Shown here: positions 39,918 through 48,249 of the stretch, one piece after another | Numbering within the stretch: the first letter of the stretch is position 1 | How the letters are laid out: every line of letters starts with the position of its first letter | Source: Ehretia macrophylla | Taxonomy: Eukaryota; Streptophyta; Magnoliopsida; Boraginales; Ehretiaceae | Length of the DNA: 64,000 nucleotides | Assembly (NCBI GenBank): GCA_037974665.1 | Contig: CM075767.1 | Coordinates: 7,155,501-7,219,500 of the forward strand | Direction: 5' to 3' | Position numbers and translations under genes: made by a program | Notes under the pieces: generated by a model | Told to the model about the DNA's origin: nothing | The model's database searches: none | The model's input: only the letters and a program-made list of their open reading frames with translations

Positions 39918-40277
39918 GTATTTATAGGCGACAAAATTAGAGGCATGCTCAAACGCCCACTAGGGGCGCTCGAGCGCGCCTCTGGTGAGCAAGTAAAATC
40001 GCATCACTTGGTACTTTGCGAAGTCGGTAGAAGATCCGTGGAGCGCGCTCGAGTACTGGTGAGGCACGCTCGAGCGTGCATCTAGTTCAATCAAATAGAA
40101 TCGCGCCACTTGGCGTCCACGTGGGCCAATTAGAGGCTTTTGGCGGTCCATTTAGACCAATCTGGAATCGTGGAAGATTCCGGGAGGCCTAGTCAGGGCG
40201 CTCGAGTGCCATTGATGGCGCGCTCGAGTGCCGGTGTCTTGTAAGGGTACTCGAGCGCTAACAGTGGTGCACTCGAG
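39918..40277 (-). promoter_or_regulatory. copy C promoter: seven CTCGAG palindromes upstream of TATA
   Basis: CTCGAG occurs at 39969, 40048, 40069, 40201, 40223, 40250 and 40272, most inside longer GC palindromes such as GCACGCTCGAGCGTGC. On the element's minus strand they lie about 40-360 bp upstream of the TATA box at 39918-39927. W-box cores (TTGAC) follow at about 40305-40345. Confidence 0.55.
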
Positions 40278-41946
40278 TGCCAGTCTGGTTCCAATTTTGA
40301 CTTTTTCTTCAATTTTGACTTTTGACCGGATATTTGACCAAGGCTTTTCAGGCTGTTTTCATCGTTCTGAGTCCATTTTTGAGCTTGGTCTAGCCAAATT
40401 CTTCCTCTACGGGCTTGATTCAATCACTGTTGCTCGGGTTTCCACGTTCTCAACTTTTTAACTTGCAATTTTGTCATTTTTAGACCGATTTATTCACTTT
40501 TAAGGATCCACCTACATTGCATCAAAAGTGTATTAAGTATTGCATTTATTCCACAAGTTAAGATACAAATGTAGAGAAATTCAGTGGTTTGAGTGGTGCA
40601 AATATCGTCACATCACTTCCTTATCAGTGTTACAGTCAGTTGAAAAGAACATAAAAGCTTTTGACTTATTCTCTTGGTCAATTTGATATAAAAGTCGTTT
40701 ACTCTCATTAGTTTCTTCTACAACTGTCAAGAAGGATAGATGATTTAAAGTAGACTCAATAGACTTATTCTGAAAGAGTAAAGACTCCAAGGAAGTGTGC
40801 GCACTCATCTTCCTTGAAGAGGAATCAAAGTCGGGTTGAGTCATTATATTACTAAGGTTATCCTTTCCTTCTAAACGAGGCATTTCATTATTTTCCTCAA
40901 ATTCATTTTCCTTATCAGATGTCTCCCAAATAATCTTGCTCATATCATTAGTCTATTCACATGTTATTTCATCAAAGGTGCTCATAACAAACTAAATGTG
41001 TTGATCTAAAGATTGAAGCATGTGAGCATTGGATTGGACAAGATGAAAAAGTTGGTTATACTTGTCACCGAATTCGGGAACAGAGTCAATCCAATCATCC
41101 TGGTGATCATTTTGTTTGAAAATATTAAATAAAGGGTCACCAGAAGATTCAGATTGAAAAGGTATAGGGACTTGGCTTTCAAAATTTTGAAAAAAAATTT
41201 CTTGACTCCAAAGTGATGGCTAGTTTTGTCATTCTGGAGTGTGTGTCTCAAACATATTTCCTACCTTATTTCTATTGTTACACTCTCTACTTATATTATC
41301 TCCACTAAACACTTCTATCACATCAACCTGAATTTGGGTAGTTTCGTGATGAACAAAACTAGAATGGTCTTGTGAACTAATTACAGGTTGAATCGAGTGC
41401 TCATCTATGTCCGAACCATTTATGCTCTCAGCTAATTGACCGATTTGATCTTATAGTCTATCTATAGATTGGTGGTTGATACGATGAGAAAACAAGTTGG
41501 CCGAACTTGTCGCCGAAGTTTGGTTCAAGAGAAGAAAGTTCAACCGAGTTTGGATAGCAAAAGTTTTGTTTGAAAGAATTACTTTAAAAGCTTTCGTAAA
41601 ACTCGGAAGAATTGGGGTTTTGAAATGCATTTTTAAAATTTTGAGGCAGAAAAGATGTATCATGTTGATCCCAAAATGAATTTTGATGATTTTGTCATTC
41701 CATGTTATATGCATTTGAGTACAAATCATTGTTTAAAAAATAACCATGAGCAGTAGAATCATGACTATGTAAAAACTTGGGATAATGGAGATAATTTATA
41801 ATGTTATGCCCAAATTGAAAACAAATTTCACATGTATTTGGGATAGGGGGTTGGGTTGTTTCATTAAAAACTCATTAATCGGATGAGTCATTTCCCAATC
41901 TTCCAAATTTTTCCCAATTTTTTTTTAATTATTATTTAATTAACTA

Positions 41947-41980
<34 letters not shown>
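41947..41980. repeat. (TTA)n microsatellite
   Basis: About eleven TTA/ATT units followed by TATATATA and T-runs, inside the family X internal region. Confidence 0.85.
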
Positions 41981-41987
<7 letters not shown>

Positions 41988-42077
41988 TTTTTTTATATTT
42001 TAAAAATAAAGTGGATAGATTAAACACTTAAACAAGTTCACACATACTTTTATAAAAAAACTAAACTATACCATGCT

Positions 42078-42095
42078 TCCCCGGCAATGGCGCCA
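42078..42095 (-). other. primer binding site, tRNA-Asp type
   Basis: Plus-strand TCCCCGGCAATGGCGCCA equals the 3' end of plant tRNA-Asp(GTC) including CCA at 17 of 18 positions as I recall that tRNA. On the minus strand it is a PBS just inside the 5' LTR, now separated from it by a later insertion. Confidence 0.75.
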
Positions 42096-42101
42096 AAAAC
42101 T

Positions 42102-44592
42102 TGTAACGCCCCGACCCAACCCCACGCTAAAGGTTAAGTCTCGACCCGACACACGGACAGAGTCTCCTCTGTACCGCGGATATTTGAAAACCTGTAAATG
42201 TTCAAAATAGCTATAATATACTAAAACAAGTTCTCATAAATAAAATTCAAAGGTTCAAGGCCATCCAAGCCTTGAAACATACAACTGCTCCAAATCACAC
42301 AAGCATGCAACCAACTTAACTTTTCATTAAACCATTTTAACATGCCGTTCAATGACAATATTAGAGCAATTTTAGAGTTGAAATCAAACATGCCTTTGAA
42401 CATACACCCCCAAGCATGCAAGAACTAAAAGAGAATTAAAAGTTATTACAAGCCATAATATCTCAAAGCTAACATTACAACCAACTAACTTTCAACCTAC
42501 AACTGCAAGAATATACATAGCCCTAAGGCCACAAAATAGATCATAACATAATAGTACATGAACACCATGAAATAGCAAGAAATCATATCCACCTCAAGTA
42601 ATAAACACACAGCAACTAGGGCAAAGGGTCAGCCTGAACTTCTTCTTCTTCCACTACCACCTCAACTAGCTGGGGATCACCCTCAGCACTTCCTAAAACA
42701 TGATATCAAGGTATGAGCAACACTGTTGCCCAGTGAGGGATAAGGTCCCAGGGCGTGCAATGTAACAGGTAAAACAGTTAAACAACAATAGTAATTTAAC
42801 AATTTAAGAAGTAACAATAGCTTAAATAACCACACAATAAAAAGGATACATTTCACTTAACCCCAACACCAAATCTTCAATCCACGAACACGATCCACGA
42901 ACCACGATCACGATCACGATAAACCGGCATAACCCCAAACACTCTAGTGGGTGTACTCCGGATGTACCCCGATAATCCTACGACCCAACATCCACTGGCA
43001 ATCTCTGGACCAGGAGAATGAGGGACTAGGGCACGGAGTTTGAATATCTACCGGCAAGCCTTTTACCGCCCAGCAGATATTCAACACATCCGCCCCTGAC
43101 ACTATGGTTGCGCAACCACTATACAATGCACTTAACGATGACAAGTCAATATCAACAATATAAGCAATAACACATAAGAGGATCAACAAAGTAGGTTGAC
43201 CTCAGAACAGATAGGTTAGAAGTAGTTTATACAAGCAAATAAGCAACTTTACAAAGGGGCATATATAAGATACATTTAGAATTATACCAAAAGCTTCAAA
43301 ATAACTTGAAATCACATTTAAAAACGTATGGAGACATGCCAAGGTCTTAGAAGCAAGTGACAGTCGAATTTACCCTTAAACTCCTTTGTAATTCCGTCCG
43401 TTTTTCTTCCAAAATCATACTAAGGATTCCAATTCGAGGGAAGGCTATACCAATCTCCTAAGTAACCCTTAAGGTACCTTTAGAATCCATAAACATGTTC
43501 GATTGCCCGCATTTACCCCGAAAGCCCCAATTTCCCTCTTATAGGCTTGAACTACACATACTTCAACCGGGCTTCAAACAAGGGTTAGTAAAGCTTCTAT
43601 AGCACCTAGGTAGCCAAAGAATTCTAGAACTGAAGCCCAAATCCACCCGGATTTACATTAACCCCGAAATCTCTTTGTTAAAGTCGGCTAATTCATGTTC
43701 TATGCGATATTAGAGCAATTCAAGTGCACGGGGGTATTAAACTACCTTCATTAACACCTAAGACATCTATTAGAAGCATTGAATCAAGTTAAAATGCGCA
43801 ATTACACAAAACCCTGGAATTTCTATCACTATTCACTCCTACGAATTAACTATCGATTTCTACCGTTTAATGCATGAAACAATAGCATAAATGTGGTCTC
43901 TACAACATGTATACAACATATATAAGCTTATTTGAGCCTTGCAATAGCATTAAACATCATTTCTAACAAATCAAGAAAATATCAACATTTTTAATATGCG
44001 AAAAGAAGCCGTGAAATCCCTCACCAATGCTCGTAGGAGCTCTCGAGAGGCTTGCACACACCCTAATCTACTTGCTCAAGGCTTGGAGAGGCTTGGATTG
44101 GAGGTTTGGTGAGCAAAATCTTCTTCTTTTCTTCCCTTGGAGCTGTCGGGTTTCTGCTTCTATTTTCCAGCTTTTTTTTTTCTTTTGCATTTTATGAGCT
44201 TATGAGACTATATAAGGACTAAGCTAAGGTGGGGTCTTGTTTGGGTGCTTAAGTGGTCCAATAAAATACGCTTAGTTAGCTTAAAATGAGCCTAGGTAGT
44301 AAAGTGTATGCTAACTAATTAAATCTCTAAGTTATGTTACGTAACACTATTCATTGAACCACTAAAAGTATTTTCTAAACGAGTGTTCCTATCGCTCCTA
44401 GCCCAATTGCACATTTTTTCCATTCCTTTAACAATTAGTATGATTTAATAAAAATGCTAGTTCACTAATATAATGCAGTTTAAAATTGGAATGGATAGTA
44501 ACCTAGAAAGACAATAAGTAAAGCACATAATTAATGCGCAAATAATGGATGCAACAGTAAATGAATGCACAGCAAAAAGCCCGGGCGTCACA
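42102..44592 (-). mobile_element. solo LTR, chromovirus (Tekay/Del-like) type
   Basis: Ends TGTAACGCCC and GGGCGTCACA form an imperfect inverted repeat, 2491 bp apart, with no coding region between. It holds the conserved small hairpin (42714-42732) and the larger stem-loop (43040-43084). It sits at the junction of the family X 5' LTR and its primer site. No target duplication is visible, so it may be the product of recombination between different copies. Confidence 0.75.
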
Positions 44593-46060
44593 GGGTGTAT
44601 GAAAAATGTGTAAAATAAACCAAGTTAAAATACCCGCAAGTACACGGATCTTTATAATGTAGTGTGCTCTGAGTGCAGAGTCAAATTCCATAGAGAATCT
44701 CGTTTAGTTAGTTAGTGAAGTAGTGTTAAAGTGTTAAAGTGTTTAAGTGACAGTTTGCAAAGAATTTTGGAGTAACGTGCGAAAATGTAAATTATACTAC
44801 AACCAACTAAATTATCCAAGTTAAACTAAGTATTAGTTGAATACGATGGGTAGTGATCTAGGGGTTTAACATGTAAATGAAGCAATTAATATAGGCTCGG
44901 CATCCAGTTTATCTAATTCTATGCAAGTGTTTAAGCTACAAGCATACACCCAGTTAGCTAAACGCATTGACCTAGTTAATCTACCTAGTTCAATTTAACC
45001 AAGTACAATAAGGCAAACTAAACAAATTAATTAACATTTTGGGTAGAAACTATGGTAAAACCTATAGTTTTATGGAATCTATGGTACAACCTATAGATTC
45101 ATGATTAAAACAATTATATGGCACGAAAGTAACGCAATCGTAATATCAACTACAACCATAATATTATAACACGAAAGTAAAACAATCATAACATCTACTT
45201 TAAAAGCATTACATATGAATACTGAATTAAAAAAAGCCATATATTGCAATTTTGAATTGAATAAACAGAATCTGAGACCATATATTAAAAGACTGTCATT
45301 TACAATATTCTCTCCTAGATATCAATCTACTCAGACATAAATGAATAGGAATTATGTAAATAAAAGAGAGTCAAGAAAGTCTCCCATATATTGATGAATG
45401 CGTTTTTTTGACTCCCGAAATTTGCGCAGAGTCCGACGAAAAATAACTTTTCAAGCGGAACTAATTTCCCCCGAATAAGAGTTTTTCTATTAAAAGCTAT
45501 TCGGGTAGAACTTCCCTCAAATAATAACTACTTGGGTCGGATTTCCCCTAGAAGTAGCTATTCGAGCAAAATTTTTCCGAGTAAAAGCTACCTAGGCGGG
45601 ATTTTCCCCGTCTTTAACTACTACTACTAAAATTAACTTTAAAATAAACTAAAAATTAATTCTAAAAATAAATATTAAAACTAAAAAAAACTACAAAATT
45701 CTCAAAGGGTTGATACCCTATTTATAGGCAAAATTATGAGAAAAGTTGACTTTTTGAACAAGTTGACTTTGACCAGACGTTGACCGAGGCGTTTTCAGGC
45801 TATTTTTAGCGTTTTGAGTCTAATTTCGTGTTCGTTTCGGCCAAAATATTTCTTTGTGGGCTCTGCTCAACCACCGATTCGCGAAACTTCACGTTCTAAC
45901 TTCTTGACTTGCAATTTGGATCATTTTGAGTCTGATTTTTCACTTTTTGGTATTATCCGACATTGTATCGAAAGTATATAAGTGTTGCATTTATTCATAA
46001 GTTAATATGCAAATGTAATACAAATACAATGGTTTGAGTGCTACAAATACAGTCACATCA
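44593..46060 (-). repeat. 5' LTR of the family X element
   Basis: Collinear with the split LTR at 18739-36035. It ends GTCACATCA at 46060, next to the AATCC duplication. TATA box at about 45717-45728 (minus strand) and four TTGAC cores at 45746, 45763, 45769 and 45780. The CCGAATAAGAGCTA-type degenerate repeats at about 45460-45600 match those in the other LTR. Confidence 0.85.
45717..45784 (-). promoter_or_regulatory. W-box cluster next to the LTR TATA box
   Basis: Four TTGAC cores, two of them TTGACC, lie within 60 bp upstream of the TATA box on the element's strand. The same cluster is present at 35721-35759 and in altered form in copies A and C. TTGAC(C/T) is the WRKY binding core, and WRKY control is known for some plant retrotransposon promoters. 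Function here is inferred. Confidence 0.5.
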
Positions 46061-46709
46061 AATCCCATAATCTATGATATTGCTCCTTGTATTGTCCTTC
46101 AATCTCTATGCTTGTCCTCTCAAAAGTCCTATATACTTGCTTCCTAGTAATGTTCACATTGAAATCATTATGGACCTTCTTTTGAAAATCAACAAATTCA
46201 ATCTTATGTCAGTCAAATATATCCTATATAATTGTTTAGAAGTCAAAAGCCTATGATTCAAATTCCTCGCACAATTATGTTTAGTCTACAAACTTCTTAT
46301 CTGAAATGCACATTTGTCCTTCATATGAGTTGCAAAAATGAACCATTTCCATGTCTTACCTTTACATTTAACCTTTACTCTTGCCTTGTCATTTCTCTCC
46401 AAGCACACATCTCTGCGTTTTCTAATTCCATGTGCTTTAATAGGTAATTTAAGCTCATTTGCATAAGAAAATAACATGTCACCCACAAATTTAGGGTTTT
46501 GCATATCTAAATCAGTCCTAAATCTCTTCAATTTTTCTTTTTTTTTCCTCCATTTTCATCATTAGATTCATCATCCAAATTATCCAATTCTTCCTCATGT
46601 TCTGTCTTTGATTCAAAATATTTATTTTGTCGTTCAACACAAAGTCATGAGATGATATGTCAATGTTGCCCTTGAAAAATTGAGATAATATAATACACGT
46701 GAGCGCCAC
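46061..46709 (-). pseudogene. Mutator-like transposase, N-terminal piece
   Basis: The minus strand encodes an acidic stretch (EEELDNLDDESNDENGG, about 46550-46610), then KRFRTDLDMQNPKFVGDMLF and the DNA-binding domain features RDVCLERNDKARVKVKC and WKWFIFATHM, with CAFQIRSL (46286-46531). KHNCARNLNHRLLTSKQLY follows. This is the start pattern of plant MURA-like transposases. A reading-frame change falls at an A-run near 46532-46548 and a TAG follows CAFQIRSL. The piece ends at 46061 within codons for LWDYYEEL, which continue at 18738. Confidence 0.85.
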
Positions 46710-46842
46710 GTGATTTTAACGTTAAAAATTAAACGAAAATGACGACTTGGACTAACAATCTTAATAATTTAAACATGTATGATTAAAATGTTCATTTGAA
46801 AAGATAATGAACGAAAGTGTCAATTAGACCAAAGATAATGAA

Positions 46843-47382
46843 GGAAAAATTTCACAATTAGTCCCTATTGTTTCTTTTTAGTTTCAGTTTGATCTCTATT
46901 ATTTAAAATGTCTCAATTTCGTCCCTATTATTTCTCTAAAAGTTTTAATTTTATCCCTATTATTTAAAAAGTCTTAATTTTATTCTTATTGTTTCTCAAA
47001 AATTTTAATTTCGTCCTTATTATTTTAAAAAATTTAATTTCATTTCTATTATTTTTTTAAAGTTTTAATTTTATCCCTATTATTTTCTTAAAGTTTCAAA
47101 TTTGTCTCTATTATTCAGGGATTAAATTGAAATTTTTTGAAAAAAATAGGGACAAATTTAATTTTTTTTAGAAATAATAGGGATTAAATTAACTAATTTT
47201 GAACAATAAAGATGAATTTGAAACTTTAGAAAAATAATCTGGACAAAATTAAATTTTTTTAAAAAATAATAAAAAGGAAATTGAGACTTTTTCTTTATTT
47301 TAAAAAAAATAAAAATAAAATATTTTAAATAATAAGAACTAAATTGAAACTGAAAGCAAACAATAGACACTGATATTTTTCC
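46843..47382. mobile_element. fold-back Mutator-type MITE
   Basis: 540 bp bounded by a perfect 9-bp duplication GATAATGAA (46834-46842 and 47383-47391), the length typical of Mutator elements. Ends read GGAAAAATTTCAC and, on the other strand, GGAAAAATATCAG. The two halves are inverted copies of each other, and each arm is made of degenerate 30-36-bp units around TTTTATCCCTATTATTT. The centre is near 47110-47160. It has no coding capacity and lies about 250 bp upstream of the EF-hand gene start. Confidence 0.8.
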
Positions 47383-47391
47383 GATAATGAA

Positions 47392-47633
47392 TTTTTTTTT
47401 CCTTTACTTTTATTGAAAAAAAAAAAAAAGTTGAACATGAGCCGTTGATGTTGACGACTATGGAAAAATGGCCCTGATCGGCTGGTCTAGTCAGCTAGTC
47501 TGGAGACTCTCGCACTTTACTATTCATATGCTGCTACTGCAACTACGTCAGTCCACCTTCTCAACGTTCAACTTTCGTTCTCTCTTTTCACACTACATAT
47601 ATATATATTTTTCTCATTGTGCATGTAGATGAG
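47392..47633 (+). promoter_or_regulatory. promoter and 5' leader of the EF-hand gene
   Basis: The region has pyrimidine-rich leader-like sequence (CTTTCGTTCTCTCTTTTC near 47575) and a TA-rich stretch (CATATATATATATT, about 47596-47609). The TA stretch is too close to the ATG to be a convincing TATA box. ACGTCA at 47545-47550 is a bZIP core (TGACGT on the other strand). Plant ER-stress bZIP factors use related ACGT sites, so ER-stress control is possible but unproven. Confidence 0.4.
47623..47628 (+). promoter_or_regulatory. start-stop upstream ORF (ATGTAG)
   Basis: ATG is followed at once by TAG, 11 nt before the main ATG. A second upstream ATG at 47629 opens a 7-codon frame that overlaps the main start. 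If the transcript starts upstream of 47623, both would lower initiation at 47634. Confidence 0.45.
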
Positions 47634-48249
47634 ATGGGCAAAGCATCAGTGATCATTTACATCACTGTTGCAGTGCTCCTCCTCCTCCTCATCTCCCAAA
47701 ACAACACCACCAACAAATCCCACCACCACGACGGCCACCACGGCCACCGCCTCCGCCACCGCCGCCTTAAACTCCGCTCCAACTTCACCTTCACGCCGCC
47801 CACCGTCATTCTCGATCCCCACAACGCCCATGCGCACCAACACGCCGCCGCCTTTGACCCCATTGTCGCCGAAATCGAACGCCGACGACAGGACAAGCAA
47901 TGGGAGCGCCATTACTTCGAAACTAACCACCCCGAGTTGACTGAGAGTCAACACGGTGCTGCGGAGTCGCAGCAGCCCGAGTGGGAGGACTTTATTGACG
48001 CGGAGGATTACTTGAACGACGAGGAGAAGTTCAATGTGACGAATAGGTTGGTTTTGTTGTTCCCGAACATCGATGTCGACCCCTCGGATGGGTATTTGAG
48101 TGAGCACGAGTTGACTCAGTGGATCTCAGTGCAGAATCAAAATGAGAATTTGCATAGTACAGAGAGAGAGATGGAGATCCATGATAAGAACAAAGATGGG
48201 CGTCTTTCGTTTTCTGAGTATGAGCCTCCCAGTTGGGTTAAACAATCTG
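47634..48249 (+). CDS. EF-hand gene exon 1
   Basis: 205 codons plus one base: signal region, His-rich stretch, the conserved FDPIVAEIERRRQDKQWE and AEDYLNDEEKFNVTNRL blocks, EF loop 1 (variant) and EF loop 2 (DKNKDGRLSFSE). GC-rich compared with later exons. The 3' edge is inferred from the protein frame: CTG then ATAACAATT, with no GT at the join. The frame stays open to a TAA at 48258. Confidence 0.85.

Larger units (their letters stand above)
38115..40615 (-). mobile_element. solo LTR, family X copy C, with a second solo LTR inside
   Basis: Ends TGATGTATAC and GTCACATCA, flanked by a perfect 5-bp duplication CTTCC (38110-38114 and 40616-40620). Without the inner insertion it is about 1.77 kb, matching the inverted copy A (1402-3117). 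It therefore inserted into an element of its own family. TATA box at about 39918-39927 (minus strand). Confidence 0.88.
40616..42101 (-). other. non-coding internal region of the family X element, 5' half
   Basis: AT-rich sequence between solo LTR C and the primer site. A 111-codon minus-strand frame (40608-40943) rich in Glu, Asn and Ser matches nothing I know. A (TTA)n microsatellite lies at about 41947-41980. Confidence 0.5.
18739..46060 (-). mobile_element. non-autonomous LTR retrotransposon (family X, Tat-like) with a deep nest inside
   Basis: The 3' LTR (18739-36035, interrupted twice) and 5' LTR (44593-46060) are collinear and differ by roughly 10 percent by eye. The flanks carry AATCC at 18734-18738 and 46061-46065. 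A tRNA-Asp-type primer site (42078-42095) and a purine-rich tract next to the 3' LTR (36036-36054) give minus orientation. The internal part (36036-38114, 40616-42101) shows no gag or pol, so the element was probably mobilised in trans. A PBS complementary to tRNA-Asp is typical of Tat/Athila-type Ty3 elements. It carries four later insertions and splits the Mutator-like transposase. Broken fossil, older than the elements inside it. Confidence 0.8.

Noticed and set aside
42102-44592. Considered as the leader region of the family X element
   Set aside because: Its ends and internal blocks match chromovirus-type LTRs, and it separates the 5' LTR from the primer site, so it is an insertion.
47596-47609. 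TA-rich stretch as the TATA box of the EF-hand gene
   Set aside because: It lies only about 25-38 bp before the start codon, which would leave almost no 5' leader.
47619-47633. Five-codon upstream extension of the EF-hand protein
   Set aside because: It would start with GTG. The first in-frame ATG is at 47634 and gives the family's usual start.
47646-48107. 153-codon minus-strand frame opposite exon 1
   Set aside because: It is a by-product of the GC-rich, biased codon use of exon 1 and has no domain features.
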